From assembly GCF_007559435.1 (NCBI RefSeq), contig NZ_VMBP01000004.1, forward strand, positions 399,205-463,204: DNA of 64,000 bases. Direction: 5' to 3'. Below the pieces are notes generated by a model. The model made no database searches. It had not been told where the DNA came from and saw only the letters and a list, made by a program, of their open reading frames with translations. Position 1 is the first letter of the stretch. Every line of letters begins with the position of its first letter. This stretch comes from Ancylobacter moscoviensis. Its GTDB lineage: Bacteria > Pseudomonadota > Alphaproteobacteria > Rhizobiales > Xanthobacteraceae. The position numbers and the translations under genes are program-made. Positions 26,761-35,317 of this stretch are shown piece after piece.

Positions 26761-28760
26761 CGGCCCGCGCTCCCCGGCTCCGCGCTCCCGGGTGCGCCGG
26801 CGCGCGGCGTCTCGACGGTCCACTGGCGGGCGAAGATGCGCTCGCCATGGTCGTAGGCGTCGTATTCAGCGTGGAGCCGCCAGCCGGTCGGCGTTGCGGT
26901 CAGCGTGCTGCGGGTCTCGATGCACGCGTGCCAGTCGCCACGGATGAACTCGGCCTTGCGATAGGCGAAGGAAGAGGCGGCCGAGGGATCGTCGCGCAGC
27001 GTCGCATAGGTCTCGCTGCCCAGCGCCCGCAGTTCCAGCCCGGTCTCGGCGATGCGGATGGCGCCGAGATTACGCACCACCTCGACGGTGGTGCGGCCGG
27101 TCGCGACCTCCTGGGCGATCCTCAGGCGGCCGCGCGCCGGCGCCTCGACCACCAGCGTCTCCAGCGGCGGCGGCGACCAGGCCCCGCCCAGATCGGGGGC
27201 AGCAGCCCCCTCCCCGCGCCGGACCGGCAGGCTGAGGGAGCCCGCCTCCAGCGTCACCGCCGCCGCGACCGGCAGCGGCATGGTGAGCGGCCAATACTGT
27301 GTGGAGACGGCGAGCCGCAGCCGGTGCCCGGCGGGAATGCGATAGCCGCTGACCTTCAGCGGCACTGTCACCTCGACGCTCTCGCCGGGAACGAGCGGCT
27401 TGCCGGCCGCGAAGCCGCCGCGATGGGCGAGGTTGATCAGGCCATAGGTGACGCGGGCGCTGGTGCCATCCGGCGCGACGGTGTTGAGCCGGACGGCGAG
27501 GACCGCCTCCGGCCGGTCCACCTTGAGGTTCAGTGTCACTTCCGGGCGGCCGAGGATTTCGATTGCCGCATCGAGGGGCGCGCTGTCGAAGCAGGCCGAG
27601 CCGGCATCGTCCTCGCGCTGGTCGCCCGGCATGTCGGGGCCCCAGCCATAGGGGCACCATTCGCCCGAGGCGAGGCCGACCGTTGCCGGCGACTTCACCG
27701 TTACGGCGAAGGGTGCTCTCTCCTCGCCCAGCCCGTCTGGAGAGAGGTAGAGCGTATGGGGCGCCACGTTGGCGCTCGGCCACTGCGCCTCCGCCACCCA
27801 GTGGCCCTGCCGCACGTCATATTGCGGCTTCGGCGGCTCGTAGTCCTGCATCCAGGCGGTAAGCATCGGCTCCGCCTCGATGCCATTGTCGATGTCCTTC
27901 ATCCAGCGATCGAACCAGCGGGTGGCAACGCCGATGAAGTCAAAAGCAGGGCCGGGCGTCGCGACATGCGAATAGGCGTGGCCGTTCGGCCCGATCACGC
28001 CCTTGCGCGGCCCCGAAAGATTGGACAACAGCCGGTGCACCGCATTGGTGTAGCCGTCGGCCCAGCCGCCGACAGCCAGCACCGGCACCTCGATACGGGA
28101 ATAGTCCTCGCAGACCGAGCCGCTTTGCCAGTAGGCGTCGCGATCGGCATGGCGCATCCAGCGTGCGGCCGGCGGCTCGCTGATCGCCTCCATGCGAGCG
28201 AGCCACATTTCGCGCCAGCTTGTCCCCACGATCTCCGGGTCCGGCGGGGGCGCCAGCCAGGTGAACAGAGTCGAGCCGTACTGCAGATTGTCGTTCAGCA
28301 GCGCCCCGCCCATGTAGTGCATGTCGTCGGCGAAACGGTCGTCCGAGCCGCAGACGGTGACGATTGCCTTCAGTGCCGGCGGTCGCGTGGCAGCGATTTG
28401 CAGCGCATTGAAGGCGCTCCAGGAAAGCCCGATCAGGCCGACGGCACCGGAGCACCAGGGCTGCTGCGCAATCCAGGCGATCACCTCATTGGCGTCGGCC
28501 CATTCCTGCGGCGTGTATTCGTCATCCATCGTGCCGTCGGAATCGCCGGCCCCGCGCATGTCCACCCGGATGGCCGCGTAGCCGGCGGCGGCGAGGCCTG
28601 GATGCAGGATGGCGTCGTCGCCGCGATGGCGGTCTCGGCGGCGATAGGGCAGATATTCGAGGACGGCCGGCACCGGCCCTGCGCTCTCTGGCAACCACAG
28701 CCGCGCCGCGAGCCGGCAGCCATCTTTGAGGACGATCCAGACAGTCTCTTCAGCAGGCAT
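26757..28760 (-). CDS. CocE/NonD family hydrolase, paralogue 2
   Basis: This 667-residue protein shares the architecture of the CocE-like protein at 22482. It has an alpha/beta-hydrolase domain with acid region GGWADGYTN and catalytic His in GPNGHAYSH, then a C-terminal jelly-roll. Its nucleophile elbow reads GLSWSAFN, so the Gly after the serine that is present in paralogue 1 (GISWGGFN) is changed. The ATG at 28760 is preferred because it follows GAAGGAC; an upstream GTG at 28793 has no ribosome-binding site. It is the first gene of the seven-gene importer 2 operon. Confidence 0.88.
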   Translation of the reverse strand: MPAEETVWIVLKDGCRLAARLWLPESAGPVPAVLEYLPYRRRDRHRGDDAILHPGLAAAGYAAIRVDMRGAGDSDGTMDDEYTPQEWADANEVIAWIAQQPWCSGAVGLIGLSWSAFNALQIAATRPPALKAIVTVCGSDDRFADDMHYMGGALLNDNLQYGSTLFTWLAPPPDPEIVGTSWREMWLARMEAISEPPAARWMRHADRDAYWQSGSVCEDYSRIEVPVLAVGGWADGYTNAVHRLLSNLSGPRKGVIGPNGHAYSHVATPGPAFDFIGVATRWFDRWMKDIDNGIEAEPMLTAWMQDYEPPKPQYDVRQGHWVAEAQWPSANVAPHTLYLSPDGLGEERAPFAVTVKSPATVGLASGEWCPYGWGPDMPGDQREDDAGSACFDSAPLDAAIEILGRPEVTLNLKVDRPEAVLAVRLNTVAPDGTSARVTYGLINLAHRGGFAAGKPLVPGESVEVTVPLKVSGYRIPAGHRLRLAVSTQYWPLTMPLPVAAAVTLEAGSLSLPVRRGEGAAAPDLGGAWSPPPLETLVVEAPARGRLRIAQEVATGRTTVEVVRNLGAIRIAETGLELRALGSETYATLRDDPSAASSFAYRKAEFIRGDWHACIETRSTLTATPTGWRLHAEYDAYDHGERIFARQWTVETPRAGAPGSAEPGSAGR

Positions 28761-28941
28761 GGCGTCCTTCGGTATCGCGCGGAATACCGCCACTGATACA
28801 CGCCGTGCCGCCCGGCCAAGCCACGTATCCGACTTCCCGCGTCAGATTGACGACAGATCGGGACGGGCCGAAGCACCCCGCAGGCGACGTGCCGCGGAAG
28901 GAAGCGGTGCTGGTCGAAGGTCAGCTCGTGGAGGTCAAGAA

Positions 28942-29181
28942 ATGAACATCCACACCACTCCCGCCCGTGCCGTCGACCAGATCGACCTGGAGAACGCAAT
29001 CGAGCGCACCCGACACGCCGTTGGTCTGGTGCGACTGGCGCTGACCTACTTGCGATCAAACGATGCCGAAATTCCGCGGGCGTTTCGACAAGCCGCGTGT
29101 GATCAAACCAGTTCGTTAGTGCAATTCTGCGGTTATGACGCCCGTGCGGCCAAAGCCAGAAAATCGCAAAAAACTCAATAA
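28942..29181 (+). CDS. Small hypothetical protein
   Basis: A 79-residue ORF has a good ribosome-binding site (GGAGG seven bases before the ATG). The sequence (MNIHTTPARAVDQIDLENAI...) is mostly helical and has a basic, Lys/Gln-rich end (ARAAKARKSQKTQ). I recognise no family. It stands alone, divergent from the CocE-like operon and convergent with an alpha/beta hydrolase. It could be a real but lineage-specific gene. Confidence 0.5.
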   Translation: MNIHTTPARAVDQIDLENAIERTRHAVGLVRLALTYLRSNDAEIPRAFRQAACDQTSSLVQFCGYDARAAKARKSQKTQ

Positions 29182-29260
29182 ATCAACGGTATTGGCGGGC
29201 CGAAAGCGATGAATCGGAGAACTACCTCTACGCCCTGTCCCTCTAAATCCTTCTCTAATG

Positions 29261-29295
29261 CAGGTGCGGCACGGGAAGCTCCCGCGCCGCACCTG
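29261..29295 (-). terminator. Strong hairpin after the alpha/beta hydrolase gene
   Basis: CAGGTGCGGC (29261-29270) pairs perfectly with GCCGCACCTG (29286-29295), and the 15-nt loop contains a further CGGGA/TCCCG pairing. It lies ten bases beyond the stop codon of the minus-strand hydrolase gene. There is no clear T-run, so it is a probable rather than certain intrinsic terminator. Confidence 0.55.
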
Positions 29296-29304
29296 CGTCT
29301 GGCC

Positions 29305-30282
29305 TCAGGCCATGTGCTCGCGGAACCAGTCGGCGGCATGGCCGACGGTCCGGTCTACAACATCAGGCTGTTCGTAATACTGGAAGTGATTGGTCCCATT
29401 CTCCCAGAGCAGCTTCTTGTCCTTGGTCGGGATGGAGTCGAAGTGCCGGCGTGCCGCTGCCGGGTTCATGCACATGTCCGAGTGGATGATGAGGGCCGGC
29501 TTGTCGAGCTTCGCCACGCCGGGCACGGTCGTATAGTCGAAATGGTCGAGGTCGCTCATGACGGCATAGCGGTTCTCCCAACCCCTCAGCGTCCAGGGGC
29601 CGTACCAGCTCCAGACCAGCGGCCCCGGCAGCCCTGCCTCCGAACCGGCCTTGCGGTCACCGAGTTCCGGCGCGACGAGCGGACGATAGATCACCTCGCC
29701 TGTTGCTTCGTAGCGCGCCTTCGCGTCGCGCGCGCGTACGAGGCGGGCCGCAAGCAGCGCCTCCAGTTCCTCGGTCGTGGGGGCGGTCGCCTTGTCGAAC
29801 GGGTTTTCCGCCACGCCGGCTGCGATCATGAACAGGTCGGTCTCGCGGTCGCGATAGTATCCCGTCACGGAGGCGACGGCCTTGATGCGATCATCATAGG
29901 AGGCGATGTCGAGCATCTCCGGTCCGCCTTGGCAGATGCCGAGACCGAAGACGCCGTCGGGATCGACATCCGGACGGGTCAACAGATAGTCAAGCGCCGA
30001 GACGGCATCCTCGTTCTTCATCTTGGGATTCTCAAGCCGGCGTGGCGTACCGCTGCTCTCGCCGACAGTGCGCGGATCGAAGGCGAGCGCCAGAAAGCCC
30101 TCATCGGCCAGTCGCGTTGCATAATAGGTTGGGGCCTGTTCCTTTTCGAAGGAGTAGGGTCCGAGCAGAACGACGGCCGGGAACGGGCCATTTCCCTTCG
30201 GACGATAGACGACCCCGACGAGGTTTTCGCCATGCGACGGGAATGCGACTTTCTCGGCGGTGTAGTTGCCATGCTTGGCCAT
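29305..30282 (-). CDS. Alpha/beta hydrolase with Cys-type nucleophile elbow (dienelactone-hydrolase-like)
   Basis: This 325-residue protein begins MAKHGNYTAEKVAFPSHGENLVGVVYRP. The nucleophile elbow reads GLGICQGG, placing Cys where most alpha/beta hydrolases have Ser, as in dienelactone hydrolases. Candidate acid and base lie in ALIIHSDMCMNP and NGTNHFQYYEQP. The ATG at 30282 follows AAGGAG. It is divergent from a LysR regulator with a dyad site between them, so it is a probable target. The substrate is unknown. Confidence 0.85.
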   Translation of the reverse strand: MAKHGNYTAEKVAFPSHGENLVGVVYRPKGNGPFPAVVLLGPYSFEKEQAPTYYATRLADEGFLALAFDPRTVGESSGTPRRLENPKMKNEDAVSALDYLLTRPDVDPDGVFGLGICQGGPEMLDIASYDDRIKAVASVTGYYRDRETDLFMIAAGVAENPFDKATAPTTEELEALLAARLVRARDAKARYEATGEVIYRPLVAPELGDRKAGSEAGLPGPLVWSWYGPWTLRGWENRYAVMSDLDHFDYTTVPGVAKLDKPALIIHSDMCMNPAAARRHFDSIPTKDKKLLWENGTNHFQYYEQPDVVDRTVGHAADWFREHMA

Positions 30283-30326
30283 CGTGACGTTCTCCTTTTC
30301 CGAGTGCCGCGAAGCTAACCACCCTT

Positions 30327-30342
30327 GATTGTCTGAACAATC
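30327..30342. promoter_or_regulatory. LysR-type dyad operator between hydrolase and regulator genes
   Basis: GATTGT-CTGA-ACAATC is a perfect 6-bp inverted repeat with a 4-bp spacer in the 81-bp divergent region, containing a T-N11-A type LysR box. It lies 22 bp before the LysR start and 45 bp before the hydrolase start, as expected for a shared regulatory site. Binding is inferred. Confidence 0.65.
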
Positions 30343-30363
30343 TCGCCAATTCTTGATAACGAG

Positions 30364-31296
30364 ATGAACGACATTCACCAATCGAAATCCGGCGATCTGT
30401 TCGCGCTCAGCGTGTTCCTGGCGGTCGCGAACCACCGCAGCTTTCGCGCGGCATCGGTCGAGCTCAACGTCACCCGGTCGGCGGTCAGCCACTCGGTGAA
30501 GAGCCTCGAACAGCGCCTCGGCGTGCGCCTGTTCAATCGAACGACGCGCAGCGTCTCATTGACCGAGGCGGGCGAGCGGCTCGCTGCCAAACTCCGCCCG
30601 GCCATGTCATCGATTACGGAAGCGCTGCAGGAGGTCGACGATTTTCGCGGCACGCCCAGCGGGACGGTCCGGATCAACGCCAGCGACGTGGCGATCCGCA
30701 TGGTCCTGCGGCCGCTGCTCGCCCGGTTTCACAAGGCCTATCCGGAGGTCCATCTCGATATCGTCACGGATGGAAGGCTGGGAGACATCGTCGCTGAGGG
30801 CTTCGATGCCGGCATTCGTCTGGCCGAAGCCGTGCCGCAGGACATGATCGCGGTCCGCATTATCGATACCGTCCGTTTCGCAGCGGTCGCCTCGCCCAGC
30901 TATCTCAAGACCCATGGTCGTCTAACCGTGCCCCAAGACCTGTACCGGCATGATTGCATCCGCTTTCGCTTCGAAAGTGGAGCGATTTATCGCTGGGAAT
31001 TCGAGCGTCATGGCATCGCGGAGACCATCAACGTCACCGGGCCGCTCACGCTGACGGACCAGGTCCTGATGGTGGAGGCCGCGATCGACAGTATCGGGAT
31101 TGCTTTCGTTCCCGACTTTCTTGTCGCCGAAGCGCTACGGGAGCATCAGCTTGAGCGCGTGCTGGACGAATGGTGCCCGGCGTTTCCGGGAGTATGCCTC
31201 TACTACCCCGGCCGCCGTCACGTCTCGCCCGGCCTGCGGGCACTGATCGAAACGATCAAAACAAACGGCAGGACGTGCGAGAACCTCTCCGCTTAG
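30364..31296 (+). CDS. LysR family transcriptional regulator
   Basis: This 310-residue protein has an N-terminal helix-turn-helix (LSVFLAVANHRSFRAASVELNVTRSAVSHSVKSLEQRLGVRLFNRTTRSVSLTEAG) and a LysR substrate-binding domain (VHLDIVTDGRLGDIVAEGFDAGIRLAEAVPQDMIAVRI). The latter has the features of the AaeR/DmlR-like subgroup. It is divergent from the Cys-type hydrolase, which it probably controls through the dyad at 30327. Confidence 0.93.
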   Translation: MNDIHQSKSGDLFALSVFLAVANHRSFRAASVELNVTRSAVSHSVKSLEQRLGVRLFNRTTRSVSLTEAGERLAAKLRPAMSSITEALQEVDDFRGTPSGTVRINASDVAIRMVLRPLLARFHKAYPEVHLDIVTDGRLGDIVAEGFDAGIRLAEAVPQDMIAVRIIDTVRFAAVASPSYLKTHGRLTVPQDLYRHDCIRFRFESGAIYRWEFERHGIAETINVTGPLTLTDQVLMVEAAIDSIGIAFVPDFLVAEALREHQLERVLDEWCPAFPGVCLYYPGRRHVSPGLRALIETIKTNGRTCENLSA

Positions 31297-31372
31297 GCCA
31301 GCCGCCACAACTGGATATCTCATTGATAATCAAGGAGATACCCTATCAATTTGTACGGTAATCGGCGGCAAA

Positions 31373-31464
31373 TGGCGGAGACGGAGGGATTCGAACCCTC
31401 GAGACCCTTTTGGGGGTCTGCTCATTTAGCAAACGAGTGCCTTCAGCCTCTCGGCCACGTCTCC
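31373..31464 (-). tRNA. tRNA-Ser (anticodon GCT)
   Basis: On the minus strand the sequence starts GGAGACGTGGCCGAGAGGCT and ends with the T arm GGTTCGAATCC, acceptor CGTCTCC, discriminator G and encoded CCA. The acceptor stem GGAGACG/CGTCTCC pairs perfectly. The anticodon loop TTTGCTAAA gives GCT. A long variable arm (AGACCCCCAAAAGGGTCT) identifies a class II serine tRNA. It has 92 nt including CCA. Confidence 0.95.
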
Positions 31465-31590
31465 AGCCGGCCCCGTGCCCCCCTGCGGCGGCTGCGGTTT
31501 CAAGCCGGCGACCTGTCTAGGTTTCCGCCGCCCCCCGGTCAAGGCCGAATGCGCAGACGGTCCACCGATCGCCACGCGGGCATGCACCGT

Positions 31591-32304
31591 TCAGGGGCGC
31601 GCGCGCTGGCCGAACAGCACGCTCTGCGCCTGCTGGTCGGTGGCAATGTCGATCTTCGTGCGGTCCTCGGCGTTCAGCGCGAGGCCGCGCTTGACCGCCG
31701 GCCGCGCCAGCACCCGCTCCAGCCAGGCGGCGAAATGCGGGAACTCGGCGATGTCCTGCCCCTGCCGCTCCCACAGCTTCGCCCAACCGACGCAGGCGAT
31801 GTCGGCGATGGAGTAATCCCCCGCCAGGAACGGTCGGTCGGCAAGACGCCGGTTCATCACGCCATAGAGCCGGTGCACCTCGTTGGTGTAGCGCTCGATG
31901 GCGTAGGGGATCTTCTCCGGCGCGTAGATGCGGAAATGATGCGCCTGCCCGGCCATCGGCCCGAGACCGGACATCTGCCAGAACAGCCACTGGTCGACCT
32001 CGATCCGCCCGCGCTCATCGGCGGGGTAGAACAGGCCGGTCTTGCGGCCGAGATACTGGAGGATGGCCCCCGATTCGAAGATCGAGATCGGCTTTCCGTC
32101 CGGCCCCTCGGGATCGACGATGGCGGGCATCTTGTTGTTGGGCGAGATGGCGAGGAAGTCCGGCTTGAACTGGTCGCCCCGGCCGATATTCACCGGAATC
32201 ACTTCATAGGGGAGGCCGCACTCCTCCAGCATGATGGCGATCTTCCAGCCATTCGGCGTGGGCCAGTAATAGAGCTGGATCGGGCGGGTCTGGAGCTGGG
32301 CCAT
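31591..32304 (-). CDS. Glutathione S-transferase (YfcG/Nu-class-like)
   Basis: This 237-residue protein has an N-terminal thioredoxin fold with the TPNGWKIAIMLEE motif of YfcG/Ure2-like GSTs, then NNKMPAIVDPEG and FESGAILQYLGRK for glutathione binding. An all-helical C-terminal domain (about residues 95-225) has the N-capping box SIADIACVGW. YfcG-type proteins often act as disulphide-bond reductases. It is a single gene, divergent from the Cys-repeat protein gene. Confidence 0.92.
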   Translation of the reverse strand: MAQLQTRPIQLYYWPTPNGWKIAIMLEECGLPYEVIPVNIGRGDQFKPDFLAISPNNKMPAIVDPEGPDGKPISIFESGAILQYLGRKTGLFYPADERGRIEVDQWLFWQMSGLGPMAGQAHHFRIYAPEKIPYAIERYTNEVHRLYGVMNRRLADRPFLAGDYSIADIACVGWAKLWERQGQDIAEFPHFAAWLERVLARPAVKRGLALNAEDRTKIDIATDQQAQSVLFGQRARP

Positions 32305-32487
32305 GGAATGAGTGCCTTCGCATCGCCCGTCGCGGGCGGTTCCCCACCAGAACTAGAGCCGCCCTTGGATGCTGGCAAGCGACCGCCCCCCTGCCGGCGT
32401 CTCGCCCCGCTCGCATCGTCCGGCCGAACCGGATAGATTCGACCGTCGGCCGCGAGCCGTGCCCGAACCAGAGATGAGATACGCATC

Positions 32488-33186
32488 GTGAAACGGACTG
32501 CCCCGCTCCGCCTTCTCATTCCCGCCATGCTCGTCGCCATGACGGCAGGGGCACTGGCGCAGAGCGCTCCCTCGCCCGCCAAGGTCTGCGCGGACCGCTG
32601 GAACGAGATGAAGGCGAAGAACCAGACCGGCGACCAGACCTATCGCGACTTCTCCCAGAAGTGTCTGGTGGATGTCGGCGGCAAAGCGGCCAAAACCGAT
32701 TCCGGCAAGACGGACTCCGGGAAGGCTGATTCCGGGAAATCGGATTCGGGAGCGAGGACCGCGACCCCGGCCGCCGATTCGGCGCCGAAGCGCACGACCC
32801 CGACCGGACCCAACGCCACCGCCGCGCAGCCGACGATCAAGCAGTGCGCCGACCGCTGGAACGAGATGAAGGCGAAGAACCAGACGGGCAACCAGACCTA
32901 TCGCGACTTCGCGCAGCAGTGCCTCGCCGGCTCGCCCGCCGCGATCAAGGAAGACGCCGCGCCGAAGAGCGAGGGCAAGGACGGCGCCGCCAAGCCGCGC
33001 ACCTCCGTTCCGTCCGTCTCCTCGCGCCAGACCTCCGAGGCCGCCGGGCGCAAGAGCAAGGATTCCGACGAGAACGACCGCGAGGCCCTGAACCGCTGCA
33101 ATTCCGAATGGCAGGACTACAAGGCCAAGAACAGCCTCTCCGGCGCCAAGGCCTGGCACGTCTTCATGGCGCGCTGCCTGCCGTGA
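32488..33186 (+). CDS. Secreted protein with three Cys-framed repeats and a Ser/Gly/Lys/Asp linker
   Basis: This 232-residue protein has a signal peptide (LLIPAMLVAMTAGALAQS). Residues about 34-60 (CADRWNEMKAKNQTGDQTYRDF...C) are almost repeated at about 117-143, and a degenerate third copy ends the protein (RCNSEWQDYKAKNSLSGAKAWHVFMARC). Each unit starts and ends with Cys about 26 residues apart, suggesting one disulphide per unit. Units are joined by low-complexity linkers, including four tandem DSGK-type repeats. It is distantly reminiscent of PsiF-like repeats; the function is unknown. Confidence 0.75.
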   Translation: MKRTAPLRLLIPAMLVAMTAGALAQSAPSPAKVCADRWNEMKAKNQTGDQTYRDFSQKCLVDVGGKAAKTDSGKTDSGKADSGKSDSGARTATPAADSAPKRTTPTGPNATAAQPTIKQCADRWNEMKAKNQTGNQTYRDFAQQCLAGSPAAIKEDAAPKSEGKDGAAKPRTSVPSVSSRQTSEAAGRKSKDSDENDREALNRCNSEWQDYKAKNSLSGAKAWHVFMARCLP

Positions 33187-33211
33187 GAGGCGGCATCCCT
33201 GTCGCGGACGG

Positions 33212-33700
33212 CTAGAACTCCATCTTGAAGCCGTCGAGCCGCTTCTCGAAGCCGGCGCGCTCGTAGAAGCGGTGCGCGTCGAGGCGCTTCTTGTTGGAGA
33301 CCAGCTGGAGCGAGGCGGCCCCGCGCCGCTTCGCCTCCTCGGCGGCGAAGGCCATCATGGCGCCGCCGACGCCCTGCCCGCGCGCCTCCGGGTGCACCTG
33401 CACCGCCTCGGCGATGGCGAGCACGGCGCCGTGCCGCGTCAGCGCCCGCATCAGCAGAAGCTGGAAGGTGCCGAGCACCCGGCCGCCCACCCTCGCCACG
33501 TAGAGCGTCGTGCGTGGGTCGTCGGCGATCGCCGCGAAGGCCTGCTCATAGTCGGCGAAATCGGCCGGATCGACGCTGTCGCGCACGCCGAACATGGTTT
33601 CGAGCGCGAGAATTTCGACGATGGCCGGCAGGTCCGCGCGGGTCGCCGGCTCGATCAGCACAGGACCGACGGAAAGCACGGCGTCGAACTCGGCGGCCAT
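33212..33700 (-). CDS. GNAT family N-acetyltransferase
   Basis: This 162-residue single-domain GNAT protein has the acetyl-CoA loop VHPEARGQGVGGAMMAFA and the terminal AHRFYERAGFEKR motif. The upstream part (PATRADLPAIVEILA) is a typical first strand and helix. The acceptor substrate is unknown. It converges with the Cys-repeat gene 25 bp away. Confidence 0.9.
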   Translation of the reverse strand: MAAEFDAVLSVGPVLIEPATRADLPAIVEILALETMFGVRDSVDPADFADYEQAFAAIADDPRTTLYVARVGGRVLGTFQLLLMRALTRHGAVLAIAEAVQVHPEARGQGVGGAMMAFAAEEAKRRGAASLQLVSNKKRLDAHRFYERAGFEKRLDGFKMEF

Positions 33701-33722
33701 CTATCTTCCCATCCGATCGACC

Positions 33723-33806
33723 GTCATGGCCGGGCTTGACCCGGCCATCCACGATTTCCTACCCGCGCATAAAAACATGGATACCCGGGTCAAGCCCGGG
33801 CATGAC
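33723..33806. repeat. Long palindromic intergenic repeat
   Basis: A 28-bp arm at 33723-33750 (GTCATGGCCGGGCTTGACCC...) is mirrored at 33779-33806 with only a few mismatches around a 28-bp centre. This GGCTTGACCCGG-type palindrome is, to my knowledge, common between rhizobial genes. It lies between the GNAT and gatB genes and would form a strong cruciform or RNA hairpin. Confidence 0.75.
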
Positions 33807-33841
33807 GACACTCTTATCGGCACTGGTGCGCCGAACGACGC

Positions 33842-35317
33842 TCATATCCCGAGCTTGCCCTTCAGCAGGTCGTTCACCGCCTGCGGATTGGCCTTGCCGC
33901 CGGTCTGCTTCATCACCTGGCCGACGAACCAGCCGAGCATGGTCGGCTTGGCCTTCACCTGCTCCACCTTGTCGGGGTTGGCAGCGATGATGGCGTCGAC
34001 AGCCGCCTCGATGGCGCCGGTGTCAGTGACCTGCTTCATGCCGCGCGCTTCCACGATCTCGCGCGGGTCGCCGCCCTCGGTGAAGACGATCTCGAACAGG
34101 TCCTTGGCGATCTTGCCGGAGATGGTGCCGTCGGCGATCAGGTCGACGATGGCGCCTATCTGCTGGGCGGAGACCGGCGAGGAGGCGATGTCCTTGCCTT
34201 CCTTGTTCAGCCGGCCGAACAGCTCGTTGATGACGAAGTTCGCCGCCGCCTTGGCGTCGCGCCCGGTGGCGCAGGCCTCGTAATAGTCGGCGGTGTCTTT
34301 CTCGGCGACCAGCACGTCGGCGTCATAGGCGGACAGGCCATAGGCGGAGACGAAGCGCGCCTTCTTCTCGTCCGGCAGCTCCGGCAGATGCGCCGCGAGC
34401 TCGGTGACGAAGGCGTCGTCGAATTCGAGCGGCAGCAGGTCCGGGTCGGGGAAGTAGCGGTAGTCATGCGCCTCTTCCTTCGAGCGCATGGAGCGCGTCT
34501 CGCCCTTGTTCGGGTCGAACAGCCGCGTTTCCTGGTCGATGGTGCCGCCGTCCTCGATGATGCCGATCTGCCGGCGCGCCTCGGTCTCGATGGCCTGGCC
34601 GATGAAGCGGATGGAGTTGACGTTCTTGATCTCGCAGCGCGTGCCGAAATCGTCGCCCGGCTTGCGCACGGAGACGTTCACGTCGGCGCGCAGGTTGCCC
34701 TTCTCCATGTCGCCGTCGCAGGTGCCGAGATAGCGCAGGATGGTGCGCAGCTTGGTCACATAGGCCTTCGCCTCCTCCGACGAGCGCAGGTCCGGCCGGG
34801 AGACGATCTCCATCAGCGCCACGCCCGAGCGGTTGAGGTCGACCAGCGACTGGGTCGGGTGCAGGTCGTGGATCGACTTGCCCGCGTCCTGCTCCAGATG
34901 CAGGCGCTCGATGCCGACCTCGATCTGCCCGTCGGCGGTATCGACCAGCACCACGCCCTCGCCCACGATGGGGCTCTTGTACTGGCTGATCTGGTAGCCC
35001 TGCGGCAGGTCCGGGTAGAAGTAGTTCTTGCGGTCGAACACCGAGCGGTTGTTGATCTGCGCCTTCAGGCCCAGCCCGGTGCGCACCGCCTGTTTCACGC
35101 ATTCCTCGTTGATCACCGGCAGCATGCCCGGCATCGCCGCGTCGACAAGCGAGACATGGCTGTTGGGCTCGCCGCCGAACTCGGTCGAGGCGCCGGAGAA
35201 CAGCTTGGAGTTCGAGGTGACCTGGGCATGGATCTCCATGCCGATCACCACTTCCCAGTCGCCGGTGGCGCCCTTGATGAGCTTCTTCGGGTCGGCGGGG
35301 CGAGCATGCATGTTCAT
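33842..35317 (-). CDS. gatB: Asp-tRNA(Asn)/Glu-tRNA(Gln) amidotransferase subunit GatB
   Basis: This 491-residue protein has the GatB signature near the N-terminus ([25 protein letters not shown] and LPVINEECV), the [11 protein letters not shown] segment, the [19 protein letters not shown] region and the C-terminal YqeY-like tail domain that binds tRNA. With GatA and GatC it converts misacylated Glu-tRNA(Gln) or Asp-tRNA(Asn). gatC and gatA lie about 2 kb away rather than adjacent. Confidence 0.97.
   Translation of the reverse strand: MNMHARPADPKKLIKGATGDWEVVIGMEIHAQVTSNSKLFSGASTEFGGEPNSHVSLVDAAMPGMLPVINEECVKQAVRTGLGLKAQINNRSVFDRKNYFYPDLPQGYQISQYKSPIVGEGVVLVDTADGQIEVGIERLHLEQDAGKSIHDLHPTQSLVDLNRSGVALMEIVSRPDLRSSEEAKAYVTKLRTILRYLGTCDGDMEKGNLRADVNVSVRKPGDDFGTRCEIKNVNSIRFIGQAIETEARRQIGIIEDGGTIDQETRLFDPNKGETRSMRSKEEAHDYRYFPDPDLLPLEFDDAFVTELAAHLPELPDEKKARFVSAYGLSAYDADVLVAEKDTADYYEACATGRDAKAAANFVINELFGRLNKEGKDIASSPVSAQQIGAIVDLIADGTISGKIAKDLFEIVFTEGGDPREIVEARGMKQVTDTGAIEAAVDAIIAANPDKVEQVKAKPTMLGWFVGQVMKQTGGKANPQAVNDLLKGKLGI

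Noticed and set aside
31373..31464. tRNA-Ser as an attachment site for an integrated island.
   Set aside because: No integrase is nearby and no repeat of the tRNA 3' end was noticed in the window; the flanking genes look native.
32690..32760. Tandem short repeats of the GATTCCGGGAAG type, considered as a CRISPR-like or regulatory array.
   Set aside because: They are in frame inside the exported Cys-repeat protein and encode DSGK-type linker units; there are no spacers or cas genes.
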